From positions 156,626 through 220,625 of the forward strand of contig NZ_JADBGI010000008.1 of assembly GCF_014892575.1 (NCBI RefSeq): DNA of 64,000 nt, read 5' to 3'. The notes under the pieces are model-generated. The model did no database searches. It saw nothing but the letters and a program-made list of their open reading frames with translations, and was not told where the DNA came from. The DNA comes from Nocardiopsis coralli. Lineage in GTDB: Bacteria; Actinomycetota; Actinomycetes; Streptosporangiales; Streptosporangiaceae. Position 1 is the stretch's first letter, and every line of letters starts with the position of its first letter. Positions 42,946-52,039 of this stretch are shown piece after piece. The position numbers and the translations under genes were made by a program.

Positions 42946-43956
42946 TCAGGCCGAGGGCGCGGCGCCCCGGAGCGCGATGCCCCGCTCGACCGGGCGGAAC
43001 CCCAGCTCGGTGACGGCCTCCCCGGCCTCGGTCTCCTGCGGGGCGGCCCACGTACGCACCCGGCTGCGCTCGGGGTACAGGCGGGCCAGCTCCGTCAGGG
43101 TGCGCAGCCACATCCGGCTGCCGACACCGCGGTCCCGGTACTCGGGCAGCACGCACATCCCGGACCGGTCGGCGGACTCGTCGCCGGGGAGCAGCACGAG
43201 CTCGCACAGGCCCACCACGGTGCCGTCGGCGTCGACCGCGGCGGAGGCCAGGAAACCCACCCCGTCCTCGGCCCGGGCCGCGTCGGCCGCGTACGCCTGC
43301 GCGAGGTAGTCCTCCACCGTGAACGCGCGGCCCGCGTCCCCGTCCAGGGTCCGGCGCAGGCGTGCGCAGGACTCCGCGTACTCCTCGGGGCAGACGTCGA
43401 CCCACCCGGTGATCTCGGGGCCGTCGTCGCCAGTCGGGCGGGTGCGCTCCTTCAACAGGGCCTCGACCGCGCCCGGCAGCGGCAGGTCCAGCACGTAGAG
43501 GTCCTGGGTGCGCACCGGTTCGAACCCGTGGGCGCGCGCGAAGGCACCCCCGGGTGTGGAGTCCAGGTCCGCGCCGGGTGCGGCGGAGACCTCGCCCTCC
43601 AGGGAGGTACGGCCCAGCTCGGCGGCGACCGTCCCGGCCGCGCGCAGCAGGGCGGTGCCGTGGCCGCGCCGCCGCGATCCCGGCAGGACGCCGATGTCGG
43701 CCTCGATCGAGTCGGACCCGCTCTCGTCGCACTCCACGAGCAACGCGCCCACGGCGGTGCCGTCCTCCTCGGAGACCAGGCCCAGCGCGTGGATTCCGGG
43801 TTCCTCGCCGGCCAGGAGCCCGCGCATCTCCTCCAGCGGCGGGAGGGGGTCCTCCTCACCGAAGTCCAGGGCGCGGCTCAGGACCTCGAACCAGGCGGTC
43901 AGCGAGGCCTCGTCGCTCGGGTCCACACGCCGGATCCGGGTGGGCTCTGCACTCAT
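42946..43956 (-). CDS. Tandem-GNAT acetyltransferase
   Basis: 336 aa made of two GNAT folds. The first has the acetyl-CoA site GVLPGSRRRGHGTALLRAA (around residues 90-108). The second (from ~190) has MCVLPEYRDRGVGSRMW. Both keep the R/Q-x-x-G-x-G/A loop, so both may bind acetyl-CoA; in relatives one half is often degenerate. Two-domain actinobacterial GNATs of this type include mycothiol synthase, but the residues and context here do not specifically support MshD. Substrate unknown. Confidence 0.85.
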   Translation of the reverse strand: MSAEPTRIRRVDPSDEASLTAWFEVLSRALDFGEEDPLPPLEEMRGLLAGEEPGIHALGLVSEEDGTAVGALLVECDESGSDSIEADIGVLPGSRRRGHGTALLRAAGTVAAELGRTSLEGEVSAAPGADLDSTPGGAFARAHGFEPVRTQDLYVLDLPLPGAVEALLKERTRPTGDDGPEITGWVDVCPEEYAESCARLRRTLDGDAGRAFTVEDYLAQAYAADAARAEDGVGFLASAAVDADGTVVGLCELVLLPGDESADRSGMCVLPEYRDRGVGSRMWLRTLTELARLYPERSRVRTWAAPQETEAGEAVTELGFRPVERGIALRGAAPSA

Positions 43957-44135
43957 CGGGGGCCTTCCGTTCAGGGAGTCGGTCGGGGATCGGCCCGTAA
44001 CCTAGCGGACCCGACCGCCGCCCCGCGGGGTTTTCGGGAACCCGGTCCGCCCCGGTTCTCCGGGGCCCGCCCACAGGGGGGTCCGCGTGGTCTCCTGTGC
44101 CCCGATCCGCCCCGGTTCCCCCGGGTCCCGCGGGG

Positions 44136-44861
44136 TCAGGAACGGATCGCCGCGAGCAGCCCCGAACCCACCGGGAGCAGGAGCGCGATCAGGCTCTCGT
44201 CCTCGCGCACCATCCGGATCACCTCGCGCACCGCCGTCTCGCCCGGGTCGGGTGCGCGCAGCGGGCCGTCGGGTTCGGGGGATCCCGCCATCGCGTTGTG
44301 GAAGACCACCAGGCCGTTCGGGCGCAGCAGCCGCCGGGCCTCGTCCAGGTAGAAGGGGTAGGAGAGGGCGTCCGCGTCGATCAGCACCAGGTCGTAACCG
44401 CCGTCGGTGAGCCGCGGCAGCACCTCGTGGGCCGAGCCGCGGATGAGCCGGGCCCGCCCCGCACCCGCGCCGGCGCGCGAGAACAGCCCGCGGGCGAACT
44501 CCTGGTGGGCCCCGTTGGCGTCGACCGTGGTGAGGATCCCCTCCGGGGGCATCCCGCGCAGCAGCCACAGGCCCGAGGCCCCGCAACCGGTCCCGACCTC
44601 CACGACCGAACGCGCGCGGGTGGCCGCGGCCAGAAAACGCAGGGCCGCCCCGGCCGTGGTGTCCATCGGGGTGGCCCCCGTCCGGGCGCCGGCCTCGTAG
44701 GCCTCGGCGATCACCGGGTCCTCCAGGGCGTCCTGTTCGAACCTCGACTGCTCGGTCCTGGCCCAGCTCATGTGGATCGGGCTCTCCTCCGGCGCTGTGA
44801 TGACGGCCTCCCACTGGGGCGGTGCGGTGTCGGTCCAGGGCTCTGACCAGGGAGAGGTCAC
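44136..44861 (-). CDS. O-methyltransferase (family 3), divergent from sigE
   Basis: 241 aa from GTG 44861. SAM-binding motif VVEVGTGCGASGLWLL, the acidic motif TTVDANGAHQEFA, and the metal-binding DLVLIDADALSYPFYLDEA, as in catechol/caffeoyl-CoA-type O-methyltransferases. In mycobacteria the orthologous gene also lies divergently next to sigE, so the synteny supports the identification of the sigma factor. Acceptor unknown. Confidence 0.9.
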   Translation of the reverse strand: MTSPWSEPWTDTAPPQWEAVITAPEESPIHMSWARTEQSRFEQDALEDPVIAEAYEAGARTGATPMDTTAGAALRFLAAATRARSVVEVGTGCGASGLWLLRGMPPEGILTTVDANGAHQEFARGLFSRAGAGAGRARLIRGSAHEVLPRLTDGGYDLVLIDADALSYPFYLDEARRLLRPNGLVVFHNAMAGSPEPDGPLRAPDPGETAVREVIRMVREDESLIALLLPVGSGLLAAIRS

Positions 44862-44944
44862 TCACCGTAGGATGAAGATGGCCGCCAGGTCACGTCCCCG
44901 GCAAAAGACTAGCCTGAACCGGTGCGAACTCCGAGCGTGGCAGC

Positions 44945-44973
44945 GGGAACTTATCGGGCGTCCCTGAGCGTTG
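44945..44973 (+). promoter_or_regulatory. ECF-type promoter of the sigma-E operon
   Basis: GGGAAC (44945-44950), 18-base spacer, then CGTTG (44969-44973), matching the GGAAC-N18-GTT consensus of actinobacterial ECF sigma factors. It lies about 90 bases upstream of the sigE start and implies autoregulation. Confidence 0.75.
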
Positions 44974-45062
44974 AAACGGGATGAACGTACGTTGATCGCC
45001 ACGAATGCCTACTCCCCCGACCTGCGCCCTCGCCGCCGGTCGACCCGATGAAGGGAGCAGCG

Positions 45063-45668
45063 GTGCCCGAGACCGGTCCTGCCGTGGACTTCGAGCCATG
45101 GGAGCCCCCGAGCTGGGACGAGGTGGTCCGAGACCACTCGCCGCGCGTCTACCGGTTGGCCTACCGCCTCACCGGTAACAAGCACGACGCGGAGGACCTC
45201 ACGCAGGACGTCTTCATCCGCGTCTTCCGCTCCCTGGCCAACTACACCCCCGGGACCTTCGAGGGCTGGCTCCACCGCATCACGACCAACCTCTTCCTCG
45301 ACGGCGCGCGCCGCAAGGCCCGCATCCGGTTCGAGGGGTTGGCCGAGAACGCCGACGAACGCCTGGAGGGGCGCGAACCCTCGCCGGCCCAGCGTTACCA
45401 CGACCGCCACTTCGACGCCGACGTGCAGGGCGCGCTGGACGCGCTGCCCGCCGAGTTCCGCGCCCCGGTCGTGCTCTGCGACATCGAGGGGCTCTCCTAC
45501 GAGGAGATCGCGGCCACGCTCGGGGTCAAGCTCGGAACGGTCCGCAGCCGCATCCACCGAGGCCGCGCACAGCTGCGCCGCGCCCTGGAGCACCGGCGTT
45601 CCCTGGCCGCTCAGGCCGAGCGCGAGCACGAAGGGGCGAACGCGAGCAACGGGGAGGCGCAGCAGTGA
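45063..45668 (+). CDS. sigE: ECF RNA polymerase sigma factor SigE
   Basis: 201 aa from GTG 45063 (AAGGGAG ribosome site five bases upstream); an ATG at 45048 would add five residues. Sigma region 2 ([29 protein letters not shown]) and region 4 ([20 protein letters not shown], then [20 protein letters not shown]) are intact, and there is no region 3. By synteny with mycobacteria (O-methyltransferase, sigE, rseA, htrA, mrp) this is the SigE envelope-stress factor. Overlaps its anti-sigma gene (GTGA). Confidence 0.93.
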   Translation: MPETGPAVDFEPWEPPSWDEVVRDHSPRVYRLAYRLTGNKHDAEDLTQDVFIRVFRSLANYTPGTFEGWLHRITTNLFLDGARRKARIRFEGLAENADERLEGREPSPAQRYHDRHFDADVQGALDALPAEFRAPVVLCDIEGLSYEEIAATLGVKLGTVRSRIHRGRAQLRRALEHRRSLAAQAEREHEGANASNGEAQQ

Positions 45669-46378
45669 GCAGCGAGCACCTGGGGGAGCGCCTGTCCGCG
45701 CTCGTCGACGGTGAGCTCGGGCCCGCCGAGCACGAGAGCGCGCTCATCCACCTGGCCAAGTGCGAGGCCTGCCGCTTCGAGGCCGACATGACCCGGCGGC
45801 TCAAGCGCCGCCTCCACGGGTTGGGCGAACCCGAACCCGACCTCGACTTCATGGGGCGCCTGTCCTCCCTCGACGGCCGCCCCGGAGGGGACGGCCCCGG
45901 CCCTTTCGATCCCCCCTTCGGCGGGGGCGGCGGGTTCGGCTCCAGCCCGCCCCTGGGCTCCTCCCGGCCGATCGGCGGTTTCCCCGGGGGACCCGGCGGC
46001 CTGGGCGGCGAACCGCTCGCGGCGAGCGCCCAGGAGACCGCCGGACCGGCGACGGCCGCACCCGGCGCCCCGAACCCGGGCACGGCGACACAGGAGGACC
46101 GGGGCGGCAGTGACCGGGGCGGGTCCGAGCTCCTCTCCCAGCTGCTGAACCCGTTCGCCGGAAGCAGGTACGCCGTCGCCGGCGCCGCCGTGGTCACCGC
46201 GCTGCTCGGCACCGCATTCGTGGCCGGGGGCGAGGCCGAGGACACCCCTGTCGTGGAACCCCGCCTCGCCGACTACGCCGTGGAGCACGCCGTCACCAGC
46301 CGCCACATCCCCGTCGAGACCTCGCCGGAGGGCTACGAGCCGCCGCCCGGGGCCGGGGTGGAGCAGGCGGGCCGTTGA
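45665..46378 (+). CDS. rseA: Anti-sigma-E factor, ZAS type
   Basis: 237 aa, GTG 45665 overlapping the sigE stop. The N-terminal zinc-binding anti-sigma motif is [13 protein letters not shown] (HxxxCxxC). A long Gly/Pro-rich linker (residues ~75-150) follows, then a hydrophobic helix (~173-195) and a short outside tail. It is longer than soluble mycobacterial RseA and appears membrane-anchored, so release could involve proteolysis. Overlaps the next gene by 4 bases. Confidence 0.87.
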   Translation: MSSEHLGERLSALVDGELGPAEHESALIHLAKCEACRFEADMTRRLKRRLHGLGEPEPDLDFMGRLSSLDGRPGGDGPGPFDPPFGGGGGFGSSPPLGSSRPIGGFPGGPGGLGGEPLAASAQETAGPATAAPGAPNPGTATQEDRGGSDRGGSELLSQLLNPFAGSRYAVAGAAVVTALLGTAFVAGGEAEDTPVVEPRLADYAVEHAVTSRHIPVETSPEGYEPPPGAGVEQAGR

Positions 46379-47439
46379 GCACGGAGGACCCCTCCTCCGG
46401 TGCACGCCGCCCCGCCGTCGCGGTCCTGTTCGTCCTCACCGGCCTGTGCGCACTGCTGCTCACGTCCGCCGTGCACCCCCGGGCCCACGAGGTCCCCGCC
46501 GGGGGAGACGACGACGGGATGCCCGTGCTGCGCGCCGCCGCCGAGGCCGAGGGGGAGACACCCTACGCCGCCGTCCGCCAGGTCACCGGACCCGACGGAC
46601 GGCCCTACGGCCTGCGTGTGGTCAACCGGCCCGACGAGGGTCTGGTGCTCGCGCCGGTCGGTTCCGAGGACGAGCCCTTCGTCGTGGAGGCCTCGCAGGC
46701 ACTGGAATCGCTCGACGACCGCCTGTTGCAGATGCTGCGCGACACCTACCGCGTGGCCGATGCCGGCCACACCGACCTCGGCGGCCGACCGGCCCGACTC
46801 GTGGAGGCCGAGCGTGCCGACGGAACCGTGGCCGGACGTTTCTGGGTCGACGGCGACAGCGGCCTGCTCGTGGCCCGCACCATCTACGACCAGGCCGGGG
46901 ACCCCGCGCTGTCCTCCAACCTGACCCAACTGGAGCTCGGCGAGGGGGAGTGGCCCGACCGCGCCGAGACCGGCGAACCGTGGGGAGAGGCGCTGGACGC
47001 GCAGGAACGCGGTGACCTGCGCTCGGAGGGCTGGAAGGTCGACGAGCACCTCACCTGGAACCTGCGCCTGGTCGACGCGCGCGCCACCGAGCACGAGGGC
47101 CACAAGGTCGTGCACGCGGTCTACTCCGACGGTCTGTCCCAGATCTCCCTGTTCGTGCAACGTGGGAAGCTGGGGCCGGGTCATGCCTCGTCCCCCTCCG
47201 GCGGATATGTCGGAACCGAAGAGGGGGGAACGGGCATCTCACCCGAACATGACACGATCTTCGGCGGCGACGTCGGCCAGTACCAGAGCATGTGGCAGGC
47301 GGACGGGTTCGTCTTCACCGTCCTGGCCGATGCCCCGGCCGGGCTCGCGGGCTCGGCGGTGACGGCGCTCCCGTCACCCGAGGGCTCGGGCTTCTGGGCC
47401 CGGGTCGAGCGGGGCCTGTCCCGCCTCGGTCCCCTCTGA
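46375..47439 (+). CDS. RseB/MucB-like sigma-E regulatory protein
   Basis: 354 aa starting at TTG 46375, overlapping the rseA stop (TTGA). Membrane helix or uncleaved signal at ~14-33, then a two-part extracellular domain: a LolA-like region (ADGTVAGRFWVDGDSGLLVA, ELGEGEWPD) and a C-terminal region (SQISLFVQRGK, GGDVGQYQSMWQADGFVFTV) typical of the MucB/RseB family. In proteobacteria such proteins bind stray lipids or lipopolysaccharide and protect the anti-sigma factor. That role here is inferred from family and operon position. Confidence 0.83.
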   Translation: MSTEDPSSGARRPAVAVLFVLTGLCALLLTSAVHPRAHEVPAGGDDDGMPVLRAAAEAEGETPYAAVRQVTGPDGRPYGLRVVNRPDEGLVLAPVGSEDEPFVVEASQALESLDDRLLQMLRDTYRVADAGHTDLGGRPARLVEAERADGTVAGRFWVDGDSGLLVARTIYDQAGDPALSSNLTQLELGEGEWPDRAETGEPWGEALDAQERGDLRSEGWKVDEHLTWNLRLVDARATEHEGHKVVHAVYSDGLSQISLFVQRGKLGPGHASSPSGGYVGTEEGGTGISPEHDTIFGGDVGQYQSMWQADGFVFTVLADAPAGLAGSAVTALPSPEGSGFWARVERGLSRLGPL

Positions 47440-47498
47440 CCGCAGAGCCGCGAAGAACCCCTGACCCCAACGCCATGCCCTCCGGCAGCGGAGAACCC

Positions 47499-48950
47499 AT
47501 GAACCACACCCCGCCCCAGGGTCCGGGAGACCGTCCCGGACACCACCCGCCCTCCGGAACCGGATCCCAACCCTCCTTCGGGCCTCCGCAACCCCCGGCC
47601 GGTGCCCCGGAACCGCAGCAGCAGTGGCACCGACCCGACCCCCACCAGGGCGGGGCTCCGCAACCGGGCCGGCCCGGCCCCGGACCGCACCAGGGGCCGG
47701 CGCAGGGCCCCGGACCGCAGCAACCGGGCACACCCGCGGACGGGCAGCCCCCGGTCGGCCCCGGCGTCGCGCCCACCGCCGGGATGCCTGCCGGTGCGGG
47801 CGGCCAACCGCCGCACGGACCCGGCCCCCAGGCGCAGAACGAGAGCGGGGGAGGCCCCCGCAAGCGCCGGGGGATCCCCGCGTGGCTCGCGCTCTCGGGC
47901 ATGCTCGTCGTCGCGCTCATCGCCGGCGGCGCCGGTGGGCTCGCCGGGACCGTGCTGAACCCCGGTGGAGGCGGCGCCGAGGAGGACGAGTCCCAGTCCT
48001 CGCACATGAACGAGCCCCCGCCCGAGGCGCCCGAGCGCGACCCCGACACCATCGCGGGTGTGGCGCAGCGGGTCAGCCCCAGCGTCGTGCACATCATGAG
48101 CGCCGACCCGAGCATCCCCCACACCGGTTCCGGTTTCGTGATCGAGGGCGACTACGTCGTCACCAACCACCACGTCGCCGAACCGATGGAGGAGGGCATC
48201 CACATCGAGTACAGCGACGGCAGCACCTCCGAGGCCACTGTCGTGGGTACCGAACCCGAGTACGACCTGGCGGTGCTCTCCCTGGAGGACCCGCACGACG
48301 TCGAACCGCTGGAGTTCGGCAACTCCGAGGAGGCCATCGTCGGCGACGAGGTCATCGCCATCGGTGCTCCGCTGGGCCTGGCGGGCACGGTCACCCAGGG
48401 CATCATCAGCGCCCTGGACCGTCCGGTGGGCTCGGAGGAGGGCGGCAGCCAGTTCTACGCCATCCAGACCGACGCGGCGATCAACCCGGGCAACTCCGGC
48501 GGCCCGCTCGTGGACGTGCAGGGCCGGGTCATCGGAGTGAACTCGATGATCGTGACGATGAACGACGTGATGGGCGAACCGCAGGGCAACATCGGCCTCG
48601 GGTTCGCGGTGCCCTCCGCCGACGCCGAGGGCGTCGTCTCGTCCCTGGTGGAGAACGGCGGGGAGGCCGAGTCCGAGTACGCCGACCTCGGGGTGGCCAT
48701 CGACACCGAGAGCCCCATCGCCGGCGCGGTCATCGACGAGGACGGTGTGGACTCCGGCGGACCGGCCGACGAGGCGGGCCTGGAACCCGGCGACGTTCTC
48801 GTGGAGTTCGACGGCCGCCGCATCAACTCCGGCCAGGAGCTCATGGCGATGCTCCGCGACTTCGCACCGGGGGACGAGGTCGAGGTCGACTACGAACGCG
48901 ACGGCGACAACGACTCCACCACGGTCACGCTGGGCTCGTCGCAGGACTGA
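47499..48950 (+). CDS. htrA: HtrA/DegP-type membrane-anchored serine protease
   Basis: 483 aa from ATG 47499 (GGAGA upstream; ATG 47475 is in frame). Pro/Gly/Gln-rich cytoplasmic N-terminus (1-120), membrane helix (~128-150), trypsin-like domain with His225 (TNHHVAE), Asp256 (EYDLAVL) and Ser333 (NPGNSGGPL), and one C-terminal PDZ domain (~395-483, containing GLEPGDVLVEFDGRRI). Last gene of the sigE operon. The Mtb order has tatB next; it is absent here, and a terminator follows directly. Confidence 0.93.
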   Translation: MNHTPPQGPGDRPGHHPPSGTGSQPSFGPPQPPAGAPEPQQQWHRPDPHQGGAPQPGRPGPGPHQGPAQGPGPQQPGTPADGQPPVGPGVAPTAGMPAGAGGQPPHGPGPQAQNESGGGPRKRRGIPAWLALSGMLVVALIAGGAGGLAGTVLNPGGGGAEEDESQSSHMNEPPPEAPERDPDTIAGVAQRVSPSVVHIMSADPSIPHTGSGFVIEGDYVVTNHHVAEPMEEGIHIEYSDGSTSEATVVGTEPEYDLAVLSLEDPHDVEPLEFGNSEEAIVGDEVIAIGAPLGLAGTVTQGIISALDRPVGSEEGGSQFYAIQTDAAINPGNSGGPLVDVQGRVIGVNSMIVTMNDVMGEPQGNIGLGFAVPSADAEGVVSSLVENGGEAESEYADLGVAIDTESPIAGAVIDEDGVDSGGPADEAGLEPGDVLVEFDGRRINSGQELMAMLRDFAPGDEVEVDYERDGDNDSTTVTLGSSQD

Positions 48951-48967
48951 CCCGGCCCCGGACACGA

Positions 48968-49003
48968 GACGCCCGCGCACACTCGTCGGTGTGCGCGGGC
49001 GTC
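48968..49003. terminator. Perfect hairpin terminator between htrA and mrp
   Basis: 14-bp perfect stem GACGCCCGCGCACA with its complement around an eight-base loop, between convergent gene ends. Confidence 0.9.
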
Positions 49004-49032
49004 ACGTCGCGGATGTGTGGTGTGCGGGTCGG

Positions 49033-50172
49033 TCAGCGGCCGGCCGGGGAGATCCCCAGCTGCATGCCGGCCAGCCCACGGGGCTTGCCGACCAGGTTCT
49101 CGGCCATACCGGAGATGATCTTGCTGGCCTCGTTGTCGGGGTCGCTCAGGACCAGCGGCTCGCCGGCGTCGCTGCCCTCGCGCAGGCGGGTCTCCAGCGG
49201 CACCTGGCCCAGGAGCGGGATCTCGGTGCCGAGCGTCTTGGTGAGTGCGTCGGCCACGGTCTGCCCGCCGCCCTCACCGAACAGGTGCAGCTTCTCGCCG
49301 CCGTCCGGCGGGAGGAAGTAGGACATGTTCTCGATGACGCCGGAGATGCGCTGGTGCGTCTGCGCGGTGATCGCGCCGGCGCGCTCGGCGACCTCGGCGG
49401 CGGCCTGCTGCGGCGTGGTGACCACGATCAGCTCGGCGTTGGGCAGGAGCTGCGCCACGGAGATGGCGATGTCGCCGGTGCCCGGGGGCAGGTCCATGAG
49501 CAGGACGTCCAGGTCACCCCAGTAGACGTCGGACAGGAACTGCTGGAGCGCGCGGTGCAGCATCGGTCCGCGCCACACGACGGGCTGGTTGCCCTGCGTG
49601 AACATCCCGACCGAGATGACCTTGATGTCGTGCGCGCTCGGGGGGAGGATCATGTCCTCGACCTTGGTCGGGAAGTCCGACGCACCGAGCATGGTGGGCA
49701 CGGAGTGGCCGTAGATGTCGGCGTCGACCACACCGACCTTGTGGCCCTGGGCGGCCATCGAGGCGGCGAGGTTCACGGTCACCGAGGACTTGCCGACGCC
49801 GCCCTTTCCGGAGGCGATGGCGTAGACCTTGGTCAGCGAGTTCGGCTTGGCGAAGGGGATCTCCTTCTCCGCCTGTCCGCCGCGCAGCTTGGTCTGCAGC
49901 TCCTTGCGCTGCTCGTCGCTCATGACGTCGAGCTCGACGGTCACGTGGCGGACACCCTCGACGGTGCGCACGGCCTCCGAGACGTCGTTCTCGATACGCC
50001 CCTTCATCGGGCAACCGGCCACCGTGAGGTAGATCCCCACGTGCACGGCACCGTCGTCGGCGACGTCGACGCTCTTGACCATGCCCAGGTCGGTGATGGG
50101 TCGGTGGATCTCCGGGTCTTGCACCGTGGCCAGGGCCTTGTGCACCTGCTCGGTGGATGGTGTGGAGGACAT
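49033..50172 (-). CDS. mrp: Mrp/NBP35-family iron-sulfur cluster carrier ATPase
   Basis: 379 aa. N-terminal MIP18/DUF59 domain (residues ~8-85), then the P-loop ATPase with the deviant Walker A ASGKGGVGKSSVTVNLAAS, VGVVDADIYGHSVP and LLMDLPPGTGD. The CxxC cluster-binding motif of canonical Mrp after GVIENMS is missing (YFLPPDGGEK instead), as in other actinobacterial members, so cluster binding must use other ligands or not occur. Conserved neighbour of htrA/sigE as in mycobacteria. Confidence 0.93.
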   Translation of the reverse strand: MSSTPSTEQVHKALATVQDPEIHRPITDLGMVKSVDVADDGAVHVGIYLTVAGCPMKGRIENDVSEAVRTVEGVRHVTVELDVMSDEQRKELQTKLRGGQAEKEIPFAKPNSLTKVYAIASGKGGVGKSSVTVNLAASMAAQGHKVGVVDADIYGHSVPTMLGASDFPTKVEDMILPPSAHDIKVISVGMFTQGNQPVVWRGPMLHRALQQFLSDVYWGDLDVLLMDLPPGTGDIAISVAQLLPNAELIVVTTPQQAAAEVAERAGAITAQTHQRISGVIENMSYFLPPDGGEKLHLFGEGGGQTVADALTKTLGTEIPLLGQVPLETRLREGSDAGEPLVLSDPDNEASKIISGMAENLVGKPRGLAGMQLGISPAGR

Positions 50173-50394
50173 GTACTCAATCGTAGGTCAGCGGGACGAG
50201 GACTCGGCCTGTGCACAAGCCACGCACGGACCACTCGGTACAACGGGTCCGGGGCGCGACCCTATTCCGTGCCGGGTGTGTCCGGAAGGCCCGGCACGGG
50301 CGGTTTCGCGGCGCCGGATGCTCGGCGCAGGCGCGGGATAACGGCGCGGTCTTAACGCAGGCAATACATGGCCGGATAGTAGTCTCAGCGCACG

Positions 50395-51591
50395 ATGGGA
50401 AATGTGCCGCCACCGCCCGGTTCGTCCTGGCCCGCCGCCCCCGAGGGGACCGAAGGGCCTGCCGACGGGCGGTATCCACAGGATCAGGACTGGGCCGGAC
50501 CGCCCGGTGGTGGCAGGCTGACCCCTCCCGGGGGACACCCCCAGGTCGACGCGGACTCGGGGGTATGGGCTTGGCCACCTCCGCGCCCCGTGCGCACCAG
50601 CGTCTTCGCGACCGCGGAGATCCCGTCCGGTGAGTCCTACCACACACTGGCCCGTACGACACGTTCGCGCTGGTGGACGACGCCGCTGACGCTGCTCGTC
50701 TTCGCCGTGCTCCTGTCCGTCCTGTGGATGGGCATGGCCCTGGCGATCACCATCGTCTCGGTCATCGGCGGCAGCGGGCTCACCCCGGAATCGGTGAGCG
50801 TCGGCGCGATCGCCACGCTCGCGTTCGGGCTGGCCTCGACCGCCCTGCTCATACCGATCGTGTTCTTCCTCGTCCGCGTGGTGCAGTGGCGCCGCTTCGG
50901 ATCGCTCATGTCGGTCGAGGGCCGGCTCCGGTGGCCCTGGCTGGGCCGCTGCCTGGTGCTCGCCGTGGGGCCCGTGGCGCTGTGCCTGCTCCTGTCGTGG
51001 GCGCTCTCCGACACCCTCGTGGCCGGGACCGCGCCCGAGGCCGTGTCGTCGGTCGCGGTGTCCGGGACCGGGATGTTCCTGGGCGCGCTGCTGGTCATCG
51101 TGCTCGTGGTGCCCTTCCAGGCCGCCGCCGAGGAGATGACCCTGCGCGGCATGGTCATGCAGCTCATGGGGTCGCTCGTACCGAAGGACAGCACCGGTGC
51201 CACCGCGCGTGTGCTGCGTTCGCCCTGGCCCGGGATCCTGGCCGCCGGAACCCTGTTCGCCTGCCTCTACGCGGCGGGCCACCCCGGCAACGTGTGGACC
51301 ACCGCGGCCCTCGTCGTGCTGGGCATGGCGATGGCCTGGCTGACCTGGCGGACCGGCGGTCTGGAGGCCGCCATCGGGTTGCACCTGGTCAACAGCCTCG
51401 TGCAGTACTCGCTCGTGGTCTACGACGGGCGCATCGACGAGATCGGGACGGGCGCCGTGGTCGGCGCTGGTCTGCCCGCCGGCGCGGGGACCCCCTTCGG
51501 GCTGCTGCTCACCGTGCTGCAGGTCGGACTGTTCGCCCTGGTGGTCGTGGCCTCCGCGAACCGCCGGGGTGTGCGCCGCGTCAGTCCCTGA
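50395..51591 (+). CDS. CPBP-family intramembrane metalloprotease
   Basis: 398 aa. Disordered Pro/Gly-rich N-terminus (~1-75), then about seven membrane helices. The Abi/CPBP motifs are AAAEEMTLRGMVMQLM (EExxxR), the FxxxH-like segment LYAAGHPGN, and the terminal GLHLVNSL helix. Relatives process prenylated or peptide substrates in the membrane or confer bacteriocin self-immunity. No bacteriocin gene is nearby. Its stop overlaps the 3' end of the convergent membrane protein gene by 11 bp. Confidence 0.87.
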   Translation: MGNVPPPPGSSWPAAPEGTEGPADGRYPQDQDWAGPPGGGRLTPPGGHPQVDADSGVWAWPPPRPVRTSVFATAEIPSGESYHTLARTTRSRWWTTPLTLLVFAVLLSVLWMGMALAITIVSVIGGSGLTPESVSVGAIATLAFGLASTALLIPIVFFLVRVVQWRRFGSLMSVEGRLRWPWLGRCLVLAVGPVALCLLLSWALSDTLVAGTAPEAVSSVAVSGTGMFLGALLVIVLVVPFQAAAEEMTLRGMVMQLMGSLVPKDSTGATARVLRSPWPGILAAGTLFACLYAAGHPGNVWTTAALVVLGMAMAWLTWRTGGLEAAIGLHLVNSLVQYSLVVYDGRIDEIGTGAVVGAGLPAGAGTPFGLLLTVLQVGLFALVVVASANRRGVRRVSP

Positions 51592-52039
51592 GGTCGTCGG
51601 ACCCGCCGAGATCCTCGCCCACGTCGGTGTACAGGAGCTCGGCGAGGGAAGCGAGCACCGCCATCACGAGCAACGACACCGCGAGCCAGTAACCGGCAAG
51701 GTCGGGCCCGGGGGAGAGCGCCTTCAGCGCGGACTGGTGGTGCACGAGCAGGGCGGTCGCCGAGACGGTCGACAACAACCCGGCCAGCACGACCAGGACC
51801 GACGGCCGCCACAGGCCCGCCAGCCCCAGCGCCGACGCGCAGACCACCAGTGCGGCCACAGCGACCGGTCCCGGGGCCGGGGTTCCGGTCGGTGCCGCCG
51901 CGAGGACCTCGAACCCGGTCATGTGGGCGGGGGAGGGGTGCGTGCCCGCGAGCGCGTGGAACGGCAGGGCCAGGCAGGCCAGCGCCGCCGCGGGGGCCAG
52001 GGCGCGAACCAGCGGGAGCGCGCGTGGAGGGCGGCTCAC
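51581..52039 (-). CDS. Hypothetical four-helix membrane protein
   Basis: 152 aa from GTG 52039, overlapping the GtrA stop (GTGA), so it is co-translated with gtrA. Hydrophobic helices near residues 10-28, 52-70, 77-96 and 114-135; acidic C-terminus (GEDLGGSDDLRD). I do not recognise a family. Coupling to gtrA suggests a role in the same lipid-linked sugar process. The 3' end overlaps the convergent CPBP gene by 11 bp. Confidence 0.68.
   Translation of the reverse strand: MSRPPRALPLVRALAPAAALACLALPFHALAGTHPSPAHMTGFEVLAAAPTGTPAPGPVAVAALVVCASALGLAGLWRPSVLVVLAGLLSTVSATALLVHHQSALKALSPGPDLAGYWLAVSLLVMAVLASLAELLYTDVGEDLGGSDDLRD

Noticed and set aside
42946..43956. Mycothiol synthase (mshD) as identity of the two-domain GNAT
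   Set aside because: Two GNAT domains fit, but no specific MshD signature was recognised and mshB is far away, so only a generic call is made.
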